Shown here: piece by piece, positions 37,086 through 46,900 of the stretch
Position numbering within the stretch: position 1 is the first letter of the stretch
Layout: each line of letters starts with the position of its first letter
Source: Bacteroidetes bacterium GWF2_33_38
GTDB taxonomy: Bacteria > Bacteroidota > Bacteroidia > Bacteroidales > GWF2-33-38
Assembly: GCA_001769505.1 (NCBI GenBank)
Contig: MEOF01000065.1
Span: forward strand, 1-64,000
Direction of reading: 5' to 3'
Length of the DNA stretch: 64,000 nt
Notes under the pieces: model-generated
Database searches by the model: none
Told to the model about the DNA's origin: nothing
What the model saw: the letters and a program-made list of their open reading frames with translations, nothing else
Made by a program: the position numbers and the translations under genes

Positions 37086-38921
37086 ATGAAAAAACTATTC
37101 AGAAAATTTGCTTTTATTGTTTTATTTATTCAGTTTTTAACTGTAAACAATACATTTTCACAAACAAATTTGAGTGATACAATTAAACTTCAAGAAGTAA
37201 TAGTTACAGGTTCAAAAATTGAAACTTCGCGAAAGCTTGTACCAATATCTGTTTCACAAATTTCACGTCAAAATATTGAAAATAGCGGACAAATAAATAT
37301 TTTACCTGCATTGAATTCTTACGCTCCTGGAATTTTCGTAACCGAAAGAAATTTGCTTGGTTTTGGAGTTTCAACTGGTGGTTCTGGCTCAATTAGTATT
37401 CGTGGAGTTGGCGGTTCGCCAAACACCGATGTTTTGGTTTTAATTGATGGTCATCCACAATATCAAGGAATTTTTGGTCATCCGCTTCCTGATGCTTATG
37501 TTGCTTCCGATGTCGAAAAAGTTGAAATTATTCGCGGTCCGGCATCAATTCTTTATGGTTCAAATGCAATGGCTGGCGTAATAAATATTATTACTAAAAA
37601 ACAAAAGGAAGATGGTTTGAATGTGAATTTAGGAGCTTCTTATGGTTCGTATAACACGCAAAAATATTATGGAACAATTGGTTACAAAAAAAATAAGTTC
37701 AGCATTTTTGCTTCAGTAAATCACGATTATACCGATGGAATTCGTGATAGCACCGATTTTGAAATTTCAAATGCTTACACAAAAGTTGGTTACGAAATAA
37801 ATAAACATTTTGATGTTTTTGCAGATTTTAGCATTGCAAAATTCAACGCAAACGACAATGGTCCGGAATTTAAACCCGCTTCTTTTAATATTGATATTAC
37901 TCGAGGAAAAACCTCATTTTCACTTGATAATAAATTCGAAAAATCGGAAGGTTCGTTTAAATTTTATCACAATTTTGGAACTCACGATTTGTCAGATGGT
38001 TGGCATTCTACCGACAGAAATAGCGGTTTAATGCTTTATCAAACTTACAAATTATTTAAAAATAATAACATCACAATTGGTTCAGATTTTAAACAATATG
38101 GAGGAATTGCAAATGGAGGAAAAGCAAAAGATACTTTGTTAACTATTAATGAATTAGCATTTTATGCTTATGCTCAACAAACATTTTTCAAAAAACTAAC
38201 TTTTAGTACTGGTTTGCGATTAGAAAATAATACAAATTATGGAAACGAACTTATTCCTTTGGCTGGAATTTCATACAATCCAACAAAAAACACAACTCTA
38301 AAAACTTCAATTTCAAAAGGTTTCAGAAGTCCAACAATTATGGAAATGTATTTATATGCACCAAATCCTGACTTAAAACCTGAAGAAATGATAAGTTACG
38401 AAATTAGTTGTTTGCAAACATTTTTCGATTATAAATTGAGTTTAGAATTAACTGCTTATAGAGCCGAAGGCAAAAATTTAATTCAAGTTGCGGGTCAATA
38501 TCCAAACGTAAAAAGAGAAAATGTTGGAAGTTTTACAAATCAAGGAATTGAATTTTCGGCAAAATATAGAATTACAAAAGATTTATATGTAAATGCAAAT
38601 TATTCATATCTAAATACCGAAAAACCTATAATTGCAGCTCCAAAACAACAAATAAATTTAAGCGTAAATTACACTTATAAAATTTGTAATATTAATGTTT
38701 CGGTTCAACATATTGATAAACTTTACACTTCAGTAAGTCCCGAAATTTCACAAAATTACACATTATTAAATGCAAGATTTAATGTAAAACCATTGAAAAA
38801 AATGAAAGATTTTCAAGTTTTTGTTGTTGGAAATAATTTATTGAACCAAAAATATGAAATAAATTATGGCTATCCAATGGCTGGATTTAACTTAGCAGGC
38901 GGTTTCAATATTAAATTTTAA
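37086..38921 (+). CDS. TonB-dependent outer-membrane receptor
   Basis: A 611-residue receptor. After the signal peptide (NNTFSQ) comes a TonB-box-like DTIKLQEVIVTGSKIETSRK. The plug domain has IRGVGGSPNTDVLVLIDG, then VEKVEIIRGPASILYGSNAMAGVINI. The 22-strand barrel ends in a Phe-rich strand (GGFNIKF). It has no carboxypeptidase-like N-terminal domain and no SusD partner, so it is not of the glycan-uptake type. BtuB/FepA-like size suggests a small ligand such as a metal complex or vitamin. The downstream gene (3 bases away) codes an exported nucleoside-hydrolase/FmdE fusion and may give the best hint to the ligand. Confidence 0.92.
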   Translation: MKKLFRKFAFIVLFIQFLTVNNTFSQTNLSDTIKLQEVIVTGSKIETSRKLVPISVSQISRQNIENSGQINILPALNSYAPGIFVTERNLLGFGVSTGGSGSISIRGVGGSPNTDVLVLIDGHPQYQGIFGHPLPDAYVASDVEKVEIIRGPASILYGSNAMAGVINIITKKQKEDGLNVNLGASYGSYNTQKYYGTIGYKKNKFSIFASVNHDYTDGIRDSTDFEISNAYTKVGYEINKHFDVFADFSIAKFNANDNGPEFKPASFNIDITRGKTSFSLDNKFEKSEGSFKFYHNFGTHDLSDGWHSTDRNSGLMLYQTYKLFKNNNITIGSDFKQYGGIANGGKAKDTLLTINELAFYAYAQQTFFKKLTFSTGLRLENNTNYGNELIPLAGISYNPTKNTTLKTSISKGFRSPTIMEMYLYAPNPDLKPEEMISYEISCLQTFFDYKLSLELTAYRAEGKNLIQVAGQYPNVKRENVGSFTNQGIEFSAKYRITKDLYVNANYSYLNTEKPIIAAPKQQINLSVNYTYKICNINVSVQHIDKLYTSVSPEISQNYTLLNARFNVKPLKKMKDFQVFVVGNNLLNQKYEINYGYPMAGFNLAGGFNIKF

Positions 38922-38924
38922 ATT

Positions 38925-40367
38925 ATGCGAAAAATTATTTTACTTCTAATTGTAATTGTTTTATTATTTCAAAATCAAACATTTGCACATTCGGGAAAAC
39001 CTCAATATAATATAATTATTGATACTGATGGAGCAATTGACGATTTTAGAGCAATTTCAATGTTGCTTGCTAGCGACGAGATTCGTGTTTTGGCAATAAC
39101 TTGTTCGCAAGGAAGTTTAGAACCAATTTCAAATGCGAATAAAGTAAAATCCTTATTGTCTGCATTTTACAACGAAGGAATTCCTTTAGGAATTGGCGAA
39201 AAAACAAATTATCCTTTGCCTGAATGGAATAAATTTTCAGAAAAAATAATTTGGGGAAATGAAATTGAAAATTCGCAAAATTTTGAAAATTCAACCGATT
39301 TATTAAATCGAATTTCAAAAAATTATCCTTCAAAAATTACTTTAATTGCTTTAGGCTCGTTGAAAACTTATGCCGATTGGGTTAAGAATAATCCTGAAAA
39401 TTTGCAAAAAATTGATCATATAATTTGGTACAATAATCACGAAAAAGAAAAAGGTTTTAATTATATTATTGATACTGCGAGTTACAATTTTATTGTAAAA
39501 TCGAATATTGAAATGGATATTGTTTCCGAAAATCGTAACGATTTGATTTGCAATGCGGAATATTTGAATTATTTAAAAAATTCAAGCTCAATTTATGCAA
39601 AACAAATTTATAAAGTTCACCATCAAACCGCTGTTTCAGAAAAAGTTAATGAAAATCATTTAACACTTTGGGACGATTTAATCCCCTTGTCTCTTTCGGT
39701 AAATTTATTTTTCATTACAGAGCAACGTGGTAATTTACATTATGTTACTGTGGATAATTCAATACCCAAAACTCTAATTTACGAAAGCATTTCAACACTT
39801 TTAGCATCTGGAATTTCAACAAATAATAGAATTTTTAGTTCGTTCCCAATTGATACAACTTTATACAAAAAAGAATTCGCAGAAATGCTAAAACCCACAA
39901 TTGAAAAATTTGGCGAAATTGAATGGAAAGCCATAACAATGACAAACGAAATTCACGGACACACAGGAATTTACTCAATTATTGGAGCAAAAATGGGCGT
40001 TCGTGCTTGCGAATATTTTAATGTTGGAGTTAATAATTTAAATGTTACAACTTTTTCGGGAAATAAACCTCCCTTAAGTTGCTTAAACGATGGAATTCAA
40101 ATTAGTACAGGTGCAACAATCGGACAAGGATTAATCACAATTTCGGATAGTTTAATTCAAATTCCGACTGTAATTTTTGAGTTTAACAATCAAAAAGTAA
40201 AAATTTCACTCAAATCTGAAATTTCAAAACAAATGCAAGCAGATATAATATTTGGTGTGAAAACATACGGAATGACCGAAGAATATTGGAAATATATTGA
40301 AGTCTTAGCAATAAAATATTGGTGCAATTTTGATCGACACGAAATATTTGATATTGAACGTGTTTAA
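38925..40367 (+). CDS. Exported nucleoside-hydrolase/FmdE fusion protein
   Basis: A 480-residue protein with a signal peptide (LLFQNQTFAHSG). Residues about 28-300 match the inosine-uridine nucleoside hydrolase fold: IIIDTDGAIDDFRA holds the Asp cluster (Asp33, Asp35, Asp39, Asp40) that binds Ca2+ and ribose in the family. Residues about 325-430 match the FmdE domain (formylmethanofuran dehydrogenase subunit E-like): NEIHGHTGIYSIIGAKMG (His344, His346), then PPLSCLNDGIQISTGATIG (Cys386). The usual Cys after the HGH motif is Thr here, so metal binding may differ. It follows the TonB receptor by 3 bases. Cleaving a nucleoside-like ligand, or handling a metal or cofactor, in the periplasm is inference. 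I know no named system for this pair. Confidence 0.75.
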   Translation: MRKIILLLIVIVLLFQNQTFAHSGKPQYNIIIDTDGAIDDFRAISMLLASDEIRVLAITCSQGSLEPISNANKVKSLLSAFYNEGIPLGIGEKTNYPLPEWNKFSEKIIWGNEIENSQNFENSTDLLNRISKNYPSKITLIALGSLKTYADWVKNNPENLQKIDHIIWYNNHEKEKGFNYIIDTASYNFIVKSNIEMDIVSENRNDLICNAEYLNYLKNSSSIYAKQIYKVHHQTAVSEKVNENHLTLWDDLIPLSLSVNLFFITEQRGNLHYVTVDNSIPKTLIYESISTLLASGISTNNRIFSSFPIDTTLYKKEFAEMLKPTIEKFGEIEWKAITMTNEIHGHTGIYSIIGAKMGVRACEYFNVGVNNLNVTTFSGNKPPLSCLNDGIQISTGATIGQGLITISDSLIQIPTVIFEFNNQKVKISLKSEISKQMQADIIFGVKTYGMTEEYWKYIEVLAIKYWCNFDRHEIFDIERV

Positions 40368-40687
40368 AGTTCTAAAGATAAGTGATTTAGGTTTTTCGTT
40401 GTTATAAATCATCATCAAATAATTTTTACTACCATAATTTTATTTTTGACATTTGTATTTCCCCTTTTGACAACTTAAATAATATATTCAGCTACTTTCA
40501 AAAACCCTCAAAATAAGTACATATACTTAGCATTTTTAGTATAAAAACTAAAACGAATCATGTTTTTATAAAATATTTTTGTCATCGTTAAAATGATTTA
40601 TTGTGAAACTCAAAATTACCACTCTTTGTGGGTATATAAATTTCGCTAATTTCATTTATATATGATAACCTTTTCAAAATATTAATA
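40368..40687. other. Leader region before the porin gene
   Basis: There is no gene in these 320 bases. ACCACtctttGTGGGT (40618-40633), an imperfect hairpin, lies about 55 bases before the porin ATG and resembles the inverted repeat at 8236-8256. TTTTGACA occurs twice around 40445-40480. I see no clear -7 box. Confidence 0.4.
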
Positions 40688-41953
40688 ATGAATAAAAATA
40701 TAAGAAACATAATTGCACTTTCAATTATTATTTTGATTAGCAATACATTAAAAGCACAATTTAAAATTGATGCACAGTTAAGAAACCGAGCTGAATTTTA
40801 CGATGGATACAAGAAATTGGCTGTTGAAGATTCAAAACCAGTAATTTACAACACTCAACGCACACGATTAACATTATCATATGAAACTAAAAATTTGAAA
40901 TTAAAATTCACGCCACAAGATGTGAGAATTTGGGGCGACGAAAAAACAAATACGTTTTCGGGAAATAATGGCGATGATGCTTCGATAGATTTTTACGAAG
41001 CTTTTGCTGAAATTAAATTGAATCATTTTTCTTGGCTTTCGGTTGGTCGTCAAGAATTGGTGTTCGATAATCAAAGCTTGTTTTCAAACGCAAATTGGAA
41101 TCAAAGTGGAAATTCATCCGACGCAATCATTTATAAACTCGACACAGCAGGGTGGAATATCCAAGTTGTTGGTTCGTGGAATACTTTAACTACGGCAAAT
41201 AATTTATACAGCACAACAAAATATAAATCCTTAAATATCTTTTGGTTAAACCGAAAATTTAACGATAATTTGAGTGCATCCATCATTCATACAGCATCGG
41301 GAGTTACCGAGACAGATACAACTGAAAATATAAAATTCCGTCAAACCACAGGATTTTATGTTGGCTACAAAAAAGATAACATAACAGCTTTTGTTGATGC
41401 GTATTATCAATTTGGAAAAAGTCAAAAAGATTTGCCCGTTAGTGCAATTATGTTTGATGTAGAATTTGCATATAAAATTAAATTTTTCACACCATCAATT
41501 GGTTTAAGTTACCTTTCGGGGAATACAAAAGCAGGAACAGATTTAAAATCCGATAATTTATTCGATCCGTTGTATCGATCTCGTCACGGATATTTTGGCG
41601 GAATGGATTATTTTACAAAATTCGCATCTGAAACCAAACAAGGTGGTTTAGATAATTCGTATATTGGTTTAGATTTTAAATTGAACAAAAAACTAAGTGT
41701 GAAAAATACATTTCATTATTTTCTCTTAGCTCAAACCAATGCCAACACTCCAACAGAGAAGTTCTTGGGTTACGAAAACGATTTGGTTTGCAAATATAAA
41801 TTCAACGATTGGGGCGTTTTTGAAGTTGGATATTTATTTTACATTCCAAGCGAAAGTTTGAAAACAATTCAAGCTGTTACTAACGATAAATTTTCGCAAT
41901 TTGCTTATTTACAGTTAACGTTAACGCCTAATTTGTTCAAACAATCGAAATAA
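40688..41953 (+). CDS. Alginate-export-like outer-membrane porin
   Basis: A 421-residue exported barrel (signal NTLKAQF). It has the family opening KIDAQLRNRAEFYDGYK, YNTQRTRLTLSYETKNLKLKF, then DVRIWGDE and WLSVGRQELVFDNQSLF. It closes with strands ending FAYLQLTLTP. Alginate_exp-domain proteins are substrate porins; most bear no relation to alginate. Alone, it lies 320 bases after the FmdE fusion on the same strand and may be an uptake partner, but it has its own leader. Confidence 0.8.
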   Translation: MNKNIRNIIALSIIILISNTLKAQFKIDAQLRNRAEFYDGYKKLAVEDSKPVIYNTQRTRLTLSYETKNLKLKFTPQDVRIWGDEKTNTFSGNNGDDASIDFYEAFAEIKLNHFSWLSVGRQELVFDNQSLFSNANWNQSGNSSDAIIYKLDTAGWNIQVVGSWNTLTTANNLYSTTKYKSLNIFWLNRKFNDNLSASIIHTASGVTETDTTENIKFRQTTGFYVGYKKDNITAFVDAYYQFGKSQKDLPVSAIMFDVEFAYKIKFFTPSIGLSYLSGNTKAGTDLKSDNLFDPLYRSRHGYFGGMDYFTKFASETKQGGLDNSYIGLDFKLNKKLSVKNTFHYFLLAQTNANTPTEKFLGYENDLVCKYKFNDWGVFEVGYLFYIPSESLKTIQAVTNDKFSQFAYLQLTLTPNLFKQSK

Positions 41954-42082
41954 CATAAAGTCTACAAACTACTCGACATTGCCAATTTTCGTTATATCGT
42001 AATTTTATTCTTTTTAATATTTAATTATCTTTACTCGCAAATTACAATAGTTGAATGAAGTAGGTTTAAAAAAATTTATAAG

Positions 42083-42691
42083 ATGAAAAAAGGTTTAATT
42101 ATTTTGAATGTGGTTTTGTTAATTGCAGTTGCAGTATTGTTTTATTTTCATTTTTCTTCGCATTCGTGTGGAAAACCAAGTGAGAAGCCTAACAATACGT
42201 TGAATGCAGAAAATACAAGTGAGCAAATAGCTTATATTAACACCGATTCGTTGCTATTGAAATACAATTATTACAATTTTCTGAAAGATAGTATTTTAGG
42301 CGTTCAAAAAAATCTTGAAAATGAATTGCAAAAGAAAAATTCAAAGTTTGAACAAGATGTAGCTGAATTTCAACGTAAAGTGCAGTTGAATAGCTTTATT
42401 TCGCAAGAAAGTGCTCAACAGCAAGAACAGGAGATATATCGCAAACAGCAAGAATTGATGACATTAAAAGAGAATATGACAATGCAGTTGGCTGTTTTAG
42501 AGCAGAATATGAATTTGCAGCTTTACGATTCTGTGGTAAATTTTTTAAAAATTTATAATGCCGACAATAAGTATAAATATATTTTAAACAATACCTATGG
42601 AGGAACTCTATTGTATGCAGCACAAGCCGATAATATTACCGATACAGTTTCTTCAATGTTGAACGAACGCTACAAAAAAAATCAGGAGTAG
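42083..42691 (+). CDS. OmpH/Skp-like protein
   Basis: A 202-residue envelope protein. An N-terminal helix (LIILNVVLLIAVAVLFYFHF) anchors it in the inner membrane. The mature part starts EQIAYINTDSLLLKYNYY and then has a long coiled coil rich in Gln, Glu and Lys (residues about 75-145), as in the prefoldin-like arms of Skp. The end (YKYILNNTYGGTLLYAA) is the usual OmpH body strand. Skp carries unfolded outer-membrane proteins; membrane-anchored forms are known in this phylum. The next gene begins 3 bases after its stop. Confidence 0.85.
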   Translation: MKKGLIILNVVLLIAVAVLFYFHFSSHSCGKPSEKPNNTLNAENTSEQIAYINTDSLLLKYNYYNFLKDSILGVQKNLENELQKKNSKFEQDVAEFQRKVQLNSFISQESAQQQEQEIYRKQQELMTLKENMTMQLAVLEQNMNLQLYDSVVNFLKIYNADNKYKYILNNTYGGTLLYAAQADNITDTVSSMLNERYKKNQE

Positions 42692-42694
42692 CAC

Positions 42695-43963
42695 ATGAGT
42701 TTTGCTGATTTTTACCTCGAAAGGTATTCAACGAAACCTCAATACATAAAATCCAAACCGAATGACGATTTAAAAATAATCGTTATTATTCCGTGCTTCA
42801 ACGAAGCAGACTTACTTCGCAGTTTAGATTCTTTGTTCTGTTGCATTCGAATAACTTCATCAGTTGAGGTTATCGTTCATGTAAATTCGGGGGAACATTC
42901 AGGTGTTGATATTAAACGTCAGAATATCAAGAGTTTTAATGATGCTCAGCAATGGATTTCGGAACACGAAGACGAATTATTGAAATATCATTTGATTTTT
43001 ACCGATGATTTACCACTAAAAGATGCAGGTGTTGGTTTAGCTCGAAAAATAGCAATGGACGAGGCTGTTCGTCGTTTTAATGAACGAGATAAGCCCAATG
43101 GAATAATTGTTTCTTTCGATGCAGACGCTCTAGTTGCTGAAAATTATTTGATTGAAATTGAAAAGGCTTTTGACGAAAAAAAAGTTATTGCTGGAGCAAT
43201 ATATTTTCAACATCCAATTGCTGGCGATGATTTCGATGAATTTACATACTCAAAAATTATTCAATACGAGTTGTATTTGAGATATTATTATCAGGCGTTA
43301 AAATACATTGGATACCCAAATGTTATTCACACGGTTGGGTCGTCGTTTGCCGTAAATGCCGAAACGTATTGCAAACTGGGAGGAATGAATCGGAAAAAAG
43401 CAGGTGAGGATTTTTATTTTTTGCAAAAAGTAGTAGGAGTGGGTAGGGTTGTCGAAATAAATACTACATGTGTAATTCCTTCGCCAAGACCTTCTGATAG
43501 AGTCCCTTTTGGAACCGGTGCTGCCATTATGAAATGGACAGACGAGTCTGAATCGAATTATTTTACCTACAATCTTCAATCGTTTTTAGAATTAAAAAAA
43601 TTAATTAATTGTGTCGATAAGTTGTATCGGATTGAGGAAATCGAAATACAAAAGATTCTAAATACTTTTCATGTTGGATTAAGAGATTTTTTAATATTAA
43701 ATCAATTTCTTGAAAATATAAAAGAAATCAATACGAATTCAGCGGATTTGGTTTCGTTTACAAAGCGATTTTTTAATTGGTTTAACATGTTTAAAGTGTT
43801 GAAATTTATGAATTATTTGGCACAAGAACATCTTAAACACGAAGCTGTTGCAAATTCTGCAATAGAATTGTTAAAACTTAAAGGATGTGATACAAAGGGG
43901 CTTAATTCAAATAAAGGTGTTTTGGATTTTTATCGAAAGTTGGAAATAAACGGAGTAAATTAA
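42695..43963 (+). CDS. Glycosyltransferase family 2
   Basis: A 422-residue GT-A enzyme. It opens with IVIIPCFNEADLLRSLDSLF and has the D-x-D-like FDADALV (about residues 146-152), GAIYFQHPI and NAETYCKLGGMNRKKAGEDFYF, which carries the acceptor-side ED motif. No membrane segment is seen. The donor and acceptor are unknown. Its stop overlaps the convergent SpoIIE gene by 4 bases. Confidence 0.87.
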   Translation: MSFADFYLERYSTKPQYIKSKPNDDLKIIVIIPCFNEADLLRSLDSLFCCIRITSSVEVIVHVNSGEHSGVDIKRQNIKSFNDAQQWISEHEDELLKYHLIFTDDLPLKDAGVGLARKIAMDEAVRRFNERDKPNGIIVSFDADALVAENYLIEIEKAFDEKKVIAGAIYFQHPIAGDDFDEFTYSKIIQYELYLRYYYQALKYIGYPNVIHTVGSSFAVNAETYCKLGGMNRKKAGEDFYFLQKVVGVGRVVEINTTCVIPSPRPSDRVPFGTGAAIMKWTDESESNYFTYNLQSFLELKKLINCVDKLYRIEEIEIQKILNTFHVGLRDFLILNQFLENIKEINTNSADLVSFTKRFFNWFNMFKVLKFMNYLAQEHLKHEAVANSAIELLKLKGCDTKGLNSNKGVLDFYRKLEINGVN

Positions 43964-46900
43964 ATCTCAAAGCCAACAATCAACACATCGTCAACTTGTT
44001 CGTGAACCATGCCAGCATCGTTGTGATACGACATCCAATCAACGAGCGTTTTATCTAATATTTCTTTTTGCTCAGTCATGGTTTTATTCGATGATTTCAG
44101 TAATAATTCTTTCAAGTTGTGATACTTAAATTTTTTACCTTTTTCTCCGCCAAATTGGTCAGCAAAACCATCGGAGAACGCATAAAATCGATCTCCTGAT
44201 TCTACATTTATGATGTGATTTGTAAATTCTGCATTTTCTGAATAATGGATGCCAATTGGCATTTTATCTCCTTTGATTTCGTGGAGCTGAAAGTTAAAAG
44301 TAGAAAGTTCATCAAGTTTAGTATTTTCTTCATTTTTAACTTTTCTCTTTTCTTTTTTCACTATGTAAATAGGGTTGTTTGCTCCTGCAAAATGAATCAC
44401 TTTTTGTTCTTTATCATAAACGCACAAAGCTATATCCATTCCATCTTTCGATGAGCCTGAAGCATCGGTTTGGTGAAGCGATTTTATAACCAGATTTCTT
44501 AAATCGTTGAGCAAATTGGCAGCATTGCTAATACTGTTGTTTGAAACAATTTCGGTTAAAAATGCAATTCCAAGCATGCTCATAAAACCTCCGGGCACAC
44601 CATGTCCGGTACAATCTACAGCGGCAACAATGGTTTTGTTATCTTTTTCAAAAAACCAATAAAAATCACCACTTACGATGTCTTTAGGTTTAAATAATAT
44701 AAAATTGTCGGAATAAACTTTTGAAATAATACTCACTGGTGGCAAAATTGCTTGTTGAATCAAACTTGCATAATTGATGCTGTCAACAATTTCTTGTTTT
44801 TGTTCAACAATCATATCTCGTTGAGCTTCAATCTCATCTCGCTGAGCTTCGATTTCTTCATTTTGTTGTAAAATCGACTCATTTTGACGTAAAACTTGAT
44901 CTCGTTGTGCTTCAATTTCGTCTCGTTGAGCAGAGATTTCTTCTTTTTGTTGCATTATTTCCTCGTTGCGTTGACGAAGTTCTTTGGTTCTTTGTGTAAC
45001 GATGGATTCTAGTTTCAAGTTTGCCACTCTAAGTCTATACGAATTTAATCGCATTGCAACATAAAGTGTTAAGCTAAAACCAATAATATAAAGAGCATAA
45101 GCCCAATATGTTCGATACCATGGCGGAAGAATCGTAAATTTATACTCGGCAATTTTACTTTCGTTGCCATACACGTCAAGACCTTTTACTTTAAAAATAT
45201 ACTCCCCTTCAGGAAGGTTTGTGAATTCTTTTTTGTTTTCATACGTCCAATCTGACCACTCGCTGTCGTATCCATATAAATAGAACTTAAACATATTGAG
45301 TTCTTCGTTGTTGAACGATGCTAACGCAAAATCGAAAATAAATGCATTGTGATAATACTCAAATTCGTTTATCAATTTTAGTGGCTGTGCATATGAAACA
45401 TACATGCTATCGTCGTAATATGCTCCATAAAAGATGGTATCTTTCAACGCTGAAATGCTTGTTATTATAGCAAATAAACTATCTTGTGCTACGGTTTTTT
45501 TAGTTTCGTCGTAGTGAAAAATTCCATCGGTTCCTCCAATCCAGCAAGCATTTTCTGTCGAAAATATTCTGTAAATATCATTAACATTCATTTTTCTAAA
45601 AGGATAATCGAACCAGATTGCAGAATCTGATGTTTGGTAAGAGTATCCTACCGTTTTCCCTTGTAATGCCCAAAGTCTTTGTTGTTTGTCAAATGAAATT
45701 ACATAAGTATTTTTTTGACCATTATGAAGAGTGTTTGCAAAATCAGTGGCAGGAATAAAACAATCGGTTTTATTATCGTATTTTTTTAAGCCCTTTCTTG
45801 TTCCGACAATAATTTCTCCATTTATATTTGTTATTTCAGTTATCCCTGTCGGAATTCCTTTTGTTGAGTCGTAATAAGCTAAAGTTGCCTCAAAAGTTTT
45901 AGAATTAATAATTTCAAATCGCATGATTCCGCTATTTACGGTACTTGTCCAAATTGTATTTGAATCTTGTTCAGCAATGTAATACACATCTTCAATTCCG
46001 CCTTCATAAATTTTATGCCAATTCCATTTTCCATTTTCTTTTACAATTGCATAAAGTAAGCCAGAGCCACCTACAAATGCCGTGTTTTTATGAAAAACTG
46101 AAGCTTCAACACACATTTCATTTTTGTTATAAAAAACATGATTTTTTTTATCCCCATCCCAAGAGTAAACGCCTCCGGCTCCAACAACTAATATTTCATT
46201 ATTTACTTTTGTCATTCCATAATACTGTTCGTTAAAACCCGTAACAAGTTCAAATTTTGCAGGTTCGAAAGACATATTTTTAAATTCAGCATTTTTAAAA
46301 CGATAAACACCCCCGATTACTGCGGCATAAAGTACAGAATCGATTAATTCAATGTCTTGGACAATTCCGGCTAATCCGGTTCTTTTATCGAATTGAGTTA
46401 AGGGACTGGAAAAATCAACTCTGCTCAATCCATTACCCAGCATACTCCAAACGCCTCCTTGTTGGTCTTCAAACAATGCATACACATTGTTTCCAAGCAA
46501 GCCCGACTGCTCACTTACAACATTTTTAATATTCCCTTTTTTATCAATTAAAATAATGCCTCCCGCAAGAGTTGCAAAAGCATATGTGCTATCTTTAAGC
46601 ATAATCCCCTTGTAAAACTGTAAATCTCGTAATAGTGATTCTGCTTGGGTTTCAAAATGCTGAGCTGGATTTTTGTGATCAAATAAAAAGCAACCACGTT
46701 CTCGAGTTACAAAGAGCAAATGATTATTATCATATGGAAATATGCCACGTAAATCGCCAAACGAATTTCCTTTAGGTGGAAGATTTAAGGTGTCGTTATC
46801 TTCAATTAGAAGCCCTAGGTCGAAGTCTTGAACAAAAAATTGGTTGTCAACCATAAATGCAGTAAAAAAACTTGATTTGGGATAATAAACCCTAACCGTT

